This document shows positions 43,981 to 53,750 of a stretch of 64,000 nt of DNA, piece by piece. A program made the position numbers and the translations under genes. Under the pieces are notes generated by a model. The model was not told the origin of the DNA and made no database searches. It saw nothing but the letters and a program-made list of their open reading frames with translations. Origin of the DNA: Armigeres subalbatus. Lineage: Eukaryota > Arthropoda > Insecta > Diptera > Culicidae. How positions within the stretch are numbered: the stretch's first letter is position 1; each line of letters begins with the position of its first letter. The stretch is taken from positions 220,199,783 through 220,263,782 of the forward strand of contig NC_085141.1 of assembly GCF_024139115.2 (NCBI RefSeq), read 5' to 3'.

Positions 43981-44003
43981 TACATTTCCTTCAAGGCAAT
44001 ATA

Positions 44004-45273
44004 ACTCACGAACGGATGAATCGATTTGCAAGCTTTCCTCACTAAATCGATTTGTCTTGGGATTATATGTATGGATAATAAAAACATTTCGCTGGGAAAG
44101 TTAAACAAATGTGAAAATACTACGTTTTCATGTGTTCTGAAGAAAACCATCTAGCTCGGATTGAAATTGATCTAGAGGGCGACGACTAAATGATTGACAT
44201 TTAGAACGAAGAAAAAACAACCTGAGCAAGATCGGGCAGGATAGTCTAGCTTTAAATACATTTCTATTGATTTTTGACGTAGCATTACGTCATTCGGTAT
44301 GATAAGGGGACATTCCGAAGTTTCAAATTTGGGACCGTCACGAAAAGTGGTCAGGAAGTAAAAGCCAATAACTCAGCCGTTCTTCAACGGATTCTGGAGA
44401 TTTTAGTATGAACCGATCAGTAAACTCTCTAAGATTTCATACAACTAATTTAAACAATTGATTAAATGCATTGAAAAAAAATCAATTTCGTCAAAGTGTT
44501 GGAATTTCACTTTTTCTGTAAAATGCCTACATTTCGGCTATTACCCATACGGCATGAATATGCAAAAAATGTTGATCCAATATCGCATTATAAGTTATTC
44601 TACATTCAATATACGGTCGTGTTTTTAATACAACCTTCTATTTTTTTTAATTGAATTTTAATATAAACTTGAAATCGACTAATTCGGGGTAGTGTCCCAT
44701 TCGGGGTAGGGACTCATTCGGGACAAAGGCCTTCGGGCTAATGGCATTATGGGTAGTGTTGTAGAATCAATAATTATATTCCATTCCATAGATCACATCG
44801 ATTACCGTAATGAATCAAGACAAGTCCTTTGTAACTAACCGTTCTGAAAAACTCCGATGTGAATATGTACATTAGACTGGCCCAAAATGCATGAAATCCT
44901 GAATTTCAAACCTTGCACCCTTAAATGACAGTTTGGGGGTCCCAGAAGCTCCCCTGAAAATTTCAGCTCATTCGGTCCAGTGGTTGGCGTGCGCAAATGG
45001 CTCAAAGTTTGTATGGGAAAAGTGATCCAAATGTATGGGGAAACGCAACCATTTCAGTTTTTTGCTTCTAGGTGGCGCTGTAGTCGATGGATTCCTGTTG
45101 TGGACAAAATGTAGAACCTTGTTTATATAAGGAAGCGACTGGTGAAGACCGGATGTAAATCCCTTTGAAATTGGCCAAGTTATAAGCATCCAAAGTCGAG
45201 GGTGTCGAGCTTGTCCCCCACTGTACATTGTACATTATGTGAAAGAATTTGGTTTAAAAAATGTATTGGAGTT
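44004..45273. other. Interior of the Helitron-like element, unassigned
   Basis: Includes the repeated phrase ATTCGGGGTAG...ATTCGGGACA (44685-44725) and a block 44870-45230 (ATTAGACTGGCCCAAAATGC, GGTGGCGCTGTAGTCGATGG) that looks like a dispersed repeat. No gene; the minus frame 44968-45228 has no motif. Confidence 0.4.
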
Positions 45274-45457
45274 TGTGTGGCAGTGAAATAGCACTTGCCG
45301 TTTACTATATAAGTAAATATTCAATGGCTTTGAAACCATCGAAGTAGGCCAGAGACCAATAATCGAATAAACAACAATCGAAGCAGTCGTTGCACATGGA
45401 TGTCAGTCAAGTTTTCCTGGGGACTCCCGCTTGTATATTAACGGAACAAACTCCACG
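45274..45457 (+). mobile_element. LTR (copy 1) followed by retroviral-type leader
   Basis: It starts TGTGTGGCAGTGAAATAGC and ends ACAAACTCCAC, and matches the LTR at 47363-47991 over its length. Directly downstream is TTTGGCGATCCTGCCAG, positioned like a tRNA primer-binding site, followed by leader-like DNA to about 45720. No gag or pol follows. The LTR contains TTTACTATATAAGTAAAT, a possible TATA box. Identification as an LTR rests on the two matching copies and the TG start. Confidence 0.6.
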
Positions 45458-45980
45458 TTTGGCGATCCTGCCAGATTAAAGTCATTAATAAAGCATTTAT
45501 TTAGAATCTGGTCTTGAGCAAGCGGGAGTGCCCAAGGTCAAATTGTATCGTGTAGCGTGTAGCATTCTTCGTTTTGTACTACGCGGGTGATAAAAAAGTG
45601 AAGTAAAGTGCTCCAAAAAAAAACTATCATTATCGGGGAGACGGAAGGTATCTTTTGAAAATTCCCGTTATGAAGAAATAGGTAAGAATACATAAATGGT
45701 GAGTACATATTTGTGAAAATATATACGTGAGAGCTTTACAATTGCCCTTCAGTTCAGCAATTGTGTTCTCTGCTTGCATTGACGTGCGGAGGGCGCCTGC
45801 AATGTTTATACGCCTGCCATGCTTTGCTTTTTGGTTTGATTAATTTGTGAACAGACCCTTATTCACTTAGTGATATTTTCAGACTTATATTTCGGTTCGA
45901 CATCACGACCGCTGAATCAAAACTTTTCCAAAACCAAAATATCGGTGGAATACCAATGAAAATAGATAATGTATATTTTC
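45458..45980 (+). other. Leader-like region downstream of the LTR
   Basis: Contains the putative primer-binding site and then noncoding DNA. At 45843 TTGTGAACAGACCCTTATT is the complement of the GGGTCTGTTCACAAA phrase at 3277. No open frame of note. Confidence 0.4.
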
Positions 45981-45984
45981 TTGT

Positions 45985-46130
45985 CATAAGACGAGTTTGT
46001 ACTATTCCATTTAATTGCACTACTTTATTGTATCTTTGACAGATACGTATTTCGACCTCAACAGTATACTGTTATAAGGCCGTCTTCAGTGTCTCGCACT
46101 CTATTTTCATTGGTGGAATACATTATTCAA
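45985..46130 (-). mobile_element. Single-arm copy of the hammerhead-like element
   Basis: The minus strand at 46038-46093 reads GACACTGAAGACGGCC, a loop able to pair (AACAGTATACTGTT), GGTCGAAATACGTATCTGTC. Flanking phrases TTGTCATAAGACGAGTTTG and TTGGTGGAATACATT match the copy at 39631-39829. Confidence 0.75.
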
Positions 46131-46150
46131 CTTATTATTGTTAATTTTAG

Positions 46151-46812
46151 GTGGTGTTCGCATAAAGTGCTCAGTGCAACTCAGTGTTGCTAATTTTTAA
46201 ATGAGCGCGAGTGGTGCTCGCATAAAGTGCTCAGTGTTGCTATTTTTCAAATGAGCGCGAGTGGTGCTCGCATAAAGTGCTCAGTGCAACTAAGTGTTGC
46301 TATTTTTTAAATGAGCACGAGTGGTGCTCGTATAAAGTGCTCAGTGTTGCTATTTTTGAAATGAGCGCGAGTGGTGCTCGCATAAAGTGCTCAGTGCAAA
46401 TAAGTGTTGCTAAATTTTAAATAAGCGCGAGTGATGCTCGCATAAAGAGCTCAGTGTTGCTATTTTTTAAATGAGCGCGAGTGGTTCTCAGTGCAACTAA
46501 GTGTTGCTAATTTTTTAAATGAGCGCGAGTGGTGCTCGCATAAAGTGCTCAGTGTTGTTATTTTTTAAATGAGCGCGAGTGGTGCTCGCATGAGGTGCTC
46601 AGTGTTGCTATTTTTGAAATGAGCGCGAGTGGTGCTCGCATGAAGTGCTCAGTGTTGCTATTTTTCAAATGAGCGCGAGTGGTGCTAGCATAAGTGCTCA
46701 GTGCAACTCAGTGTTGTTATTTTTGTAATGAGCGCGAGTGGTGCTCACATAAAGTGCTCAGTGCAACTCAGTGTTGCTATTTTTGTAATGAGCGCGAGTG
46801 GTGCTCGCAGAA
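46151..46812. repeat. 50/60-bp tandem satellite, thirteen units
   Basis: The unit is GTGGTGCTCGCATAAAGTGC, TCAGTG, CAACTCAGTG (present or absent), TTGCTATTTTT, AAATGAGCGCGA. Unit starts are near 46151, 46211, 46261, 46321, 46371, 46431, 46481, 46529, 46579, 46629, 46679, 46738 and 46798. Length alternates between 60 and 50 bp by presence or absence of the 10-bp CAGTGCAACT. The 63-codon frame at 46694 is an artefact. Confidence 0.92.
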
Positions 46813-47362
46813 AAAACTACTCAGTGGAAAACATGTGAAAAGCACTGATCTATCTGATAATATAATTGCAATATTTACAATATAAAACGACATGGAGTGT
46901 AGCAAAGCGTCAAAATTAAAATGATTTTGCGTACTAATGTGATATCTAGCACTCGAAATCGTAAGTAACCAATATTCCCTTCCAAACTTTAGGTGGAGAA
47001 CAGTCTTGGAGGAAATTGTAATAAATAGGTAGAGCTGAGAATAAAGATACAAAAAAAACGAACGAGAACTAAGCAGAGAATAAATGAATTTTAGGCGAAA
47101 CGAAGTTCGTCGGGTCTGCTAGTTAATAATAAAAATGATTGATCTCATAATAGTCAAATTCAGCAACCCAACAAACGACTTAAGCTAAAAAAAGCTAGTT
47201 TTAAGCAGAAGAAGACAATTTTTTGTTGAGTAAGCGCCCTATCAGCTTCCAATGTTTATTGGGAAGCAACTGATAAGAAAATTAATCTTTGAATAAATCC
47301 AATTTCTTTAATATTTGGTAAATGTGATAAAAAAAATTGAAAAGTCCTGAGAAGGGGGGGAA
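46813..47362. other. End of Helitron-like element and spacer
   Basis: 47085-47123 holds the AGGCGAAACGAAGTTCG/CTAGT end. The rest shows no gene; a poly-G run (47353-47360) precedes the next LTR. Confidence 0.4.
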
Positions 47363-47991
47363 TGTGTGGCAGTGAAATAGCACTTGCCGTTTACTATATA
47401 AGTACAGTAATATCCCGATTTTATCACCCCCCTGGTGAATTTTGGGGTGATAAAACAGGGTATGTGACAAGGAAAAAAAAAATTTCCAATTTTTTAGTTC
47501 ATTCCACAAATATGAACCATTTTATGCCTTGGAAAGGCCAAGTGAGTGAACGGTACCCGTTATTTCCTGTCGAAATTGCTTACAGAATATTTCCCAGGTA
47601 CTCAGAAGTCGTACGTAATAAACTACAGGCGGTGAAAGTTATTTAATGAAAATCAATGTTGCTTGTGGTATTATTTACGAAAATAAAAAGAATGACATTT
47701 TTTGGGGTGACAAAATCGGGTCGAAAACGTGACAAAATCGGGACGTGATAAAATCGGGTCAAAAACGTGATACAATCGGGGGTAGACAAAATCGGGGAGT
47801 GACAAAATCGGGTCAACACTGTAAATATTTAATGGCTTTGAAACCATCGAAGTAGGCCTGAGACCAATAATCGAATAAACAACAATCGAAGCAGTCGTTG
47901 CACATGGATGTCAGTCACATGTGCTGCACCATCGAAGGTAAAAGGTTTTCCTAAAGACTCCCGCTTGTATATTAACGGAACAAACTCCACA
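47363..47991 (+). mobile_element. LTR (copy 2), split by a MITE
   Basis: Same sequence as 45274-45457: TGTGTGGCAGTGAAATAGC, CTTGCCGTTTACTATATAAG, then the rest from AAATATTTAATGGCTTTG to CAAACTCCACA. It carries a 417-bp insertion at 47405-47821 and an extra piece (about 47926-47948) absent from copy 1. No internal coding region links the two LTRs and the intervening DNA is unrelated, so this is best read as a solo LTR. Confidence 0.65.
47405..47821. mobile_element. pogo-like MITE inserted in the LTR at TA
   Basis: The left end TA-CAGTAATATCCCGATTTT and right end AAAATCGGGTCAACACTG-TA. The uninterrupted LTR at 45274 reads ATATAAGTAAATATTCAATG, while this copy reads ATATAAGTA-element-TAAATATTTAATG. 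This shows directly that TA was duplicated. The subterminal zone repeats GACAAAATCGGG several times. CAGT ends plus a TA target fit the pogo/Tigger group. Confidence 0.88.
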
Positions 47992-47994
47992 GAG

Positions 47995-48085
47995 TTAAAC
48001 ATTTTCCTTCGATGGGACTGGAACCCACGACCCTCAGTACGCTAGACTAGTGCTTTAAGACATCATAATACCATTGTGCACACTT
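47995..48085 (-). mobile_element. Possible tRNA-like SINE scrap
   Basis: The minus strand reads GCACTAGTCTAGCGTACTGAG then GGTCGTGGGTTCCAGTCCC. The second part resembles a tRNA B box with its arm. No full head or body is recognisable. Confidence 0.35.
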
Positions 48086-48244
48086 TACAGCATTACAGAA
48101 TATCTACGACAATCGAAAGTGTCTTCAAGTCTAGGTCCTGATATTCAAAATAATCAACATGAAGATATGCGTTTTCTCCACCATTATTGTTATGGGCTGG
48201 ATTAGCTCTCGAAGACATCATTGCATCATTTTAAAATTAACTGA

Positions 48245-49350
48245 AGTGTGATTCTGGGAAAATTGTGACCTGTTTATGATGCATATATGACGTCCAGTCG
48301 ATTTCTCCAACTCGAAAGTTTGGAATGTTTTGTGGAATGTTTTCTCAATAATGCAGATCTTTGAGATATGAACTCAATTATAGTTAGGTGTACCGCTGGT
48401 GTTTTGAGAATGCTGTGATATGTTTAAAATAGAGAAATGATATCCCATTGAGCTATTCAAGTTCAAAAGTATACTCAATACCCCATAGAAAGCATTGTTG
48501 ACCCTACATATCTTCAGTATTAGAGCTCAAGAATGGTTTGCAATGCGATAGACGTTCTGGGAATAACGTGGAACATTTATAACAACGGAAAAATGTCCCA
48601 TGGAGCTATCCAGCTCAAAAGTAAGGCCGATACTTCGTAGATCGTTTTGTTGACCATATAGACTTTCACGATTGAGATAGTTGAGCAAGCCTAAATGTGA
48701 AGGCTATCAGCTTTGTGAAGGTATACACACTTTGAAAGATTTGAAGTACCCTTGATGTTTGGGAAATCTGTGACATGTTCAGAATAGCGAAACGGTGTTT
48801 TGTGGAGCTATTTTAACTCGAAATTTCATACAAAACTTGAAGATCTGAACTCAGGAATAGTTTAGAGTACCGTACTGCCGTAATCTGGAAAAGTGACGTA
48901 ACAGCCATTTTACAACATGCATGTTTTCCATTTTTCTGCTAAAGAGCTTGATAAGTAGTACTTGTTTACACCATTTTTGGAAAATAGCGTATACGTCACT
49001 TTTTCAGATTACGGCAGCGTAGATGTCCTGGAAATACTGTGATATATTCGTAATAAGAAAGTGATGTCCCATGGAGCTATTCTAACTAGAAAATATAACC
49101 AAGACTGTGTATACCGCTTTATTGATCATATAGACGACAACGACCAGCATTCAAGAATATTAGTAATAGTAAGAAGAGTATTGATCGGATGTTTATTTCC
49201 TGAGAATACTGAAATTTGAATATAATCATGTTATTTTGTTCCAAGGAGTTTTTCCAACTTGAAATTACCACCAAGACCCTACGAAACGATGAGTTTGTCA
49301 TGCAGAACATCAAGATTAAAATTTAAGAATGGTTTGGAAGATCTAGAGCA
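48245..49350. repeat. Ancient diverged tandem repeat, about six units of 165-180 bp
   Basis: Successive segments repeat the order: TCTGGGAAAAnTGTGAC, ATGTCCCATGGAGCTATTC, CTCGAAA, GTTGACCATATAGAC, CTCAAGAATGGTTT. Anchors occur near 48250, 48405, 48568, 48755, 49025 and 49200. Pairwise identity is low, so expansion is old. A MITE (48875-49017) sits inside one unit. Confidence 0.6.
48875..49017. mobile_element. MITE with CTGCCGTAATCTG ends
   Basis: The left end CTGCCGTAATCTGGAAAAGT and right end ACTTTTTCAGATTACGGCAG are inverted. CGTA flanks both sides (48871-48874, 49018-49021). Neighbouring units of the surrounding repeat show the uninterrupted site, which supports a 4-bp duplication (or TA). 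Confidence 0.8.
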
Positions 49351-49609
49351 TGTAAAAAAAATTGTCCCACTTACATCTACTTTTTTATGATTTGTAAGCA
49401 TATGCGGTATTTCGAAAAATTTCGTTTCAGGTGGTTCGAAACGAAATTCCGCGGAATTTCGCGGAATTTCAGCATGGCGAAATCTGATTTCTTGATTTCG
49501 TTTCGTTTCGTTAAATTACAAAAATTTCGCTAGAAAAAACTAGCTTCTAACGAAATTTAACGGAATTCCGCGGAATTTCGAAACAAATTTAAATCGAAAC
49601 CATACTTTA

Positions 49610-50485
49610 TATTATCAAAATTTTTGGCTGCGCCGCTGAACATAATCGTAAAGTTGTTTTCAAAACTTTAGGTTATACAATATTCCAATTAACACTTACT
49701 ACAATACCTCATTCTTAGTCGACAAATTCGTACACGTGATATTCCTTTGATTTTGGAGTAATGTCACACATTTCGAAAGTGCCTTAAATAAAGACAATTC
49801 CAAAACATCAACACTATTGATAAAAGTGCCTCTCTTTCGAGTTGAAATGGTTGGCACTTTGATCAGCACCAATAATGTCTTCACTGAATTTGGAAGTGAT
49901 ACGTTGTTGAATTCAGAGATAAAAGGTTATTGATTTGAAAGATGATCAATATTAATAGTTCTAAAAATAGAAGACAGTTTGTATCAACTGTTCTGCTTTC
50001 TGCACAAGGAGTTTCGAAGTGTGAGATGGAGTCATGGTAAGATGCAGGACTTCCAAGCGATGGCACGTTATTCTAATCTGGGCTGCGGAGATTTTTTGTT
50101 TATTTTATTAGTTTTGCAATCAAAATATTGTGCACGTCAAATGGAAGTGATGGTCTTTGAATTTGAAAAGGTCAGCTATTAATATTGATTGGATTCTAAA
50201 GTAGTGCAAAACAATTCTCATGGACGTGCATATTTTTTACCGTGTATGTAGTTTTCTTCTATATGAATGCGGAAACGATCATGTGGATGCTGGTCATGGG
50301 ACGGCAGCTAGTCCGGGAGAACGCGAAGTGAAAAAAATCTACCTTGCGTAGCAGAAATTTGATTAACCAGTGTGCAATCGATTGTGTTGATGCTGATCAC
50401 GCCAACTAGTGTGGGAGAAGGTAAAGTGATAAAACTAATGTCTGCATCGAAGAGCACAAAATTATTTAGTGCAGGATCGATCGTG
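49610..50485. other. Interior of the 5-kb element, left part
   Basis: AT-rich; small open frames without motifs (49699-50182). Nothing further identified. Confidence 0.4.
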
Positions 50486-50493
50486 TTGTAGAA

Positions 50494-51980
50494 CAGTGAT
50501 CCCCAAAGTGCGGCCGCGGGCCGCATGCGGCCCTCCAGGCCTTTTCCTGCGGCCCGCGGAGGACTTCAGAAAATATACTACATGTGGCCCATTGAGCCAT
50601 ACATAATAGAAAAATCTTTCCATCGTAATCATTTGTTCGTTGTACTCTGGGAACCTGTCAAGTTCACATCATTATTGATGTTGAAATTATTAATGAAATT
50701 CATCACTTCTTAAATGTTGTGTAGGTCAACAGCAAACACACTACAAGTTTATTGCTCCGGGTTATGATAATAGCATATATGTAATTTTTCTGAAATCTAA
50801 GCCAGATTACAGGGGAGTTTCATGTAAAAATAATGTTATCATTTGCTTCTCCGTACCAGGAATGCTTTTAATCTTCGATATAGGTTGGGATTGGGAAAGC
50901 ATTCAACTGATGAATTGCTGAATGATCAACACAAAAAAAACAACGGTAAATAGTTCGGAGAGCAGATTTACACAATTTCTATTTAACATTGATGGCAGGT
51001 TCAACTAGTTTTAGAAACACGTATGAAACATGTAGTCGTTTTTTTTTGCCACAACAAGTTATAGTGAACAACAATCCTTGTGCGTAAAGTTATAAAGTCA
51101 TAATCTTAAAATCGGTCAAGATATCTTATGGAACAGTAGTTTAGAATAATTTGTACCTACTGATCTAATTTGAATTTTTTGTTGGCTTTTTTCGATGAGT
51201 ACATACGCACTAAGCTCAAAGTAGAAGGGAGCAATCGAAAGCATTGAAGAACAGAAATGAAAGATATCGCAAGCGAGCGACAAGTATAAAAAAATTTTCT
51301 TTATAGAAGGTTAAAGTGTGCAAGGACCATCAGTGAACAATATTGAAATTGAAGTCGCTGTTATTTTGCTTAACGTCCACTCAGGAACGGCTCGGCTGAC
51401 AGCGTGGGGACTATCATACCAAGACAAGCACTGATCTAATGTTTCTGTAGCTGCGAAAAGAATTTTCTTTTCTTAAGCCTGCTACCACAAAACAACTAAA
51501 AGTCAGCTACGCGATGAAATTTGTAGAATAAAATGTCTTTTCAAGTATAAAAGATTGACAAAAATAAAAGATTTTTGGTCAAATGTAAAACAAACTTGAA
51601 AACCTTGATGAAAACCCAAAATTCAATAAAGGGGACTTCCTGAGCCGTGCGGATAGTTGCGTGGCTATGAAGCAAGACCATGCTGAAGGTGACTGGATTC
51701 AATTCCCGGTCCGGTCTAGGAAATTTTTAGGGTTGAAAATTTTCTCGACTTCCCTGGGCGTAAAAGCATCATCTTCTTAGCGTTATGATATACAAATGCA
51801 AAAATGGTACCTTGGCTTAGAAGCCTTGTAGTTATTAACTGTGGAAGTTCTAAGAGAACACAATCTGCAAGGCGGCATTGTCCAAGTGGGGGATGTAATG
51901 CCAAGAATGAGAAGAGAAAATTAAATATGGAATGAAAATTGCTGTGCGGCCCTTGATAGTCAGCATGCTGGGGACCACTG
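50494..51980. mobile_element. hAT non-autonomous element with perfect 8-bp duplication
   Basis: Ends CAGTGATCCCCAAAGTGCGG and (inverted) CAGTGGTCCCCAGCATGCTG. Flanking TTGTAGAA occurs at 50486-50493 and 51981-51988 exactly, the 8-bp target duplication of hAT transposases. The subterminal zone is rich in GCGGCC/GGGCCGC. It is 1,487 bp including a nested Feilai copy, with no transposase. Confidence 0.9.
51632..51915 (+). mobile_element. Feilai: Feilai SINE, copy 2 (diverged)
   Basis: Head CTGAGCCGTGCGGATAGTTG, altered B box GGATTCAATTCCC, then GTCTAGGAAATTTTTAGGG, TGATATACAAATGC and AACTGTGGAAGTTC. It is more diverged than copies 1 and 3 and lies inside the hAT element close to its right end. 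Confidence 0.85.
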
Positions 51981-51988
51981 TTGTAGAA

Positions 51989-52636
51989 GGTTATTAAACG
52001 AAACACATTGATCTTGCGTTGGATTGATTTGAAACACAGTTTTCGTCTTATTGTTTTCAAAATAACTTCGTAATACATATTTTGTCGCTCACCAAGGAGT
52101 TTCACAAGAATTACCTTCTCAATTAACCAACGATTCCTTTCCCGTAGCGCTCACGGAGATGCAGAGCATTCCTTGGTCTCTTATAACAATGAGTGTTAAA
52201 CTAAGTTTCCTCTCCTAATCCTAAATTGACGATAAGCACGTGACCAGCATCATTATTGGCCATGAATTGGAAACACCGAAGCAAGTATACAATTAGAATA
52301 ACTTTTTTGTATCCCAAGAATATTATTTAATTGGTGAGCTATGCATATTTGCTGTTTCTCGTTTAATCATGATTAGCAACTACGATGTGTACAGTTAATC
52401 AAGCTAATAGCCCGAGCAAAGCTTGAGAGCAAAACGATAACTCGTTTTGATGTTGTGAAATCGCCGAATATGATTACTTAATTTGATATCATTTTGGTCG
52501 TTTTAACGGTTAAAACAACAAAATGTATAGTAGAAAAATCTTACTGTGACATCAAATCGAAAACTATTCCTGCTATCGATGAGAGCAAATCGAAAACTAA
52601 ATTTGATATTGATCGGAATGTGGGCTATGGGCTATG
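51989..52636. other. Interior of the 5-kb element, middle part
   Basis: The pre-insertion sequence of the hAT element continues here (GGTTATTAAACGAAACAC). Beyond that no features recognised. Confidence 0.4.
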
Positions 52637-52966
52637 CTAGTTTCGGATAATCCTTTTGAATTGCGAAAGCTCCATAAAAATGTCCACTTCGTTGTAGCCC
52701 TCGTTGTAAGTCTGGCATAAACGAGAAAGAGGTGTAGCTTTTCCCAGATTTGTCCTTGATCTAGGAATGTAGAATAGATTTAACTGACGTAGACCATGCG
52801 TGGGAAACCAAACCTGGAGGTCACTAGTAATGCTGCAGTGAATAGATCCATGTACAAGTCGATGAAGCGTAGACACATCAATGACGCGCCGAGTAAATGA
52901 TGTGATCTGCATGCGACTTATTCTTTTCTGATATGGTTCATAAGGGTAATAGAATTTTCTATACAA
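52637..52966 (-). pseudogene. LINE reverse transcriptase C-terminal fragment
   Basis: A 109-codon minus frame reads RMQITSFTRRVIDVSTLHRL, HGLRQLNLFYIPRSRTNLGK and LSRLCQTYNEGYNEVDIFME. The last pattern (R-T-N-x-x-x-x-x-P-x-S-R-x-C-x-x-Y-N, then D-I-F) closes the ORF2 of many Jockey/I/R1-type LINEs. The frame ends in a stop at its natural C-terminus. Upstream RT domains are not recognisable to about 53600. Confidence 0.65.
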
Positions 52967-53624
52967 AAAAGCTTAAATGTATACTGCACTACTTCAATAA
53001 GTTCTACATTTCGCGAATAGTCACTGCTATCAAACATTATGGCTCCGGAAATTCCTCGGTGGCCCTAATATGTAATAGATAAAATTTCAAATAATCCGAT
53101 TCACACAATGTTGATAATCAAAATCCATGATTGTCAAATAACTTGTTAAATATTATTTTTTTTTTCTCTTTTTTCTACTGACCTCTTGTAACCGGTTTCA
53201 GATGTCCTTGAGAAATCGGATTAGCAGTCAAAACTAAAACAAATCCATATAACATGTTGATGTGGAAAAAAGGCAATATTTTTGGCTTGCTCTAGTTTAT
53301 TCAACATATCTCTTACTTGTCATAAGACATATCTCTAACATTGTACCAACCCTAAACTAAATAAATTCGTCTTTTGCTTATAGCGTAATCCTTGATTTCG
53401 GCGCCCCCTAAAGACTGGCGTCCTTGGCGGAGGCCAACCTGGCCAACCGCACGCTACGGCGCTGTATGTGAGGAACATTGCAGATTTGTGGGCATTTCTA
53501 GATATTCGCATGGAATTTGCAAAAAATAAATTCAGAACGGGTTGAAAGATCATTGAAATTACTTAAGATTGCTTTCAGCTTATACTGACCATAACAGCTG
53601 TTCTCATATGTCAAGAATACACAG
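52967..53624. other. Interior of the 5-kb element, right part
   Basis: 53370-53480 has a short GC-rich piece (TTGGCGGAGGCCAACCTGGCC) with no match I know. A 72-codon minus frame lacks motifs. Confidence 0.35.
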
Positions 53625-53750
53625 ACAATAGCTCAGTTTGTCGAGCTGATTGTATATAAGACTATAGGTCTGTGAACTTCAATCGGAAAGAATAAAAAGG
53701 AATACATTTTGGCTGATACGCTCTTTCAGATGTTGGTCTAGTATTATCAA
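53625..53750. mobile_element. Chimera of two element ends
   Basis: 53635-53685 (CTCAGTTTGTCGAGCTGATT, TATATAAGACTATAGG) matches the right part of the 6889-9557 transposon. It is followed by 53695-53743 (AAGGAATACATTTTGGCTG, TTTCAGATGTTGGTCTAG), the right half of MITE family A. Old and truncated. Confidence 0.6.

Larger units (their letters stand above)
42913..47123 (+). mobile_element. Helitron-like element, heavily interrupted
   Basis: The proposed 5' end is TC-TATATCTATATATATAAA; the proposed 3' end is GGTCTG-CTAGT. ACGAAGTTCGT forms a small hairpin about 10 bases before the CTAGT. Helitrons start with TC, end in CTRR after a short hairpin and make no target duplication. The interior phrase ACGAACGGATGAATCGATTT (about 44013) is typical of related insect elements. 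Inside are a 1-kb insertion (42964-43980), an LTR, a hairpin arm and a 50/60-bp satellite. No Rep/helicase is seen. The two ends may also belong to different copies. Confidence 0.45.

Noticed and set aside
45274..47991. Single LTR retrotransposon with two LTRs and 1.9-kb interior
   Set aside because: The DNA between holds a hairpin arm, a satellite and a Helitron-like end, with no gag/pol; two separate LTR remnants are simpler.
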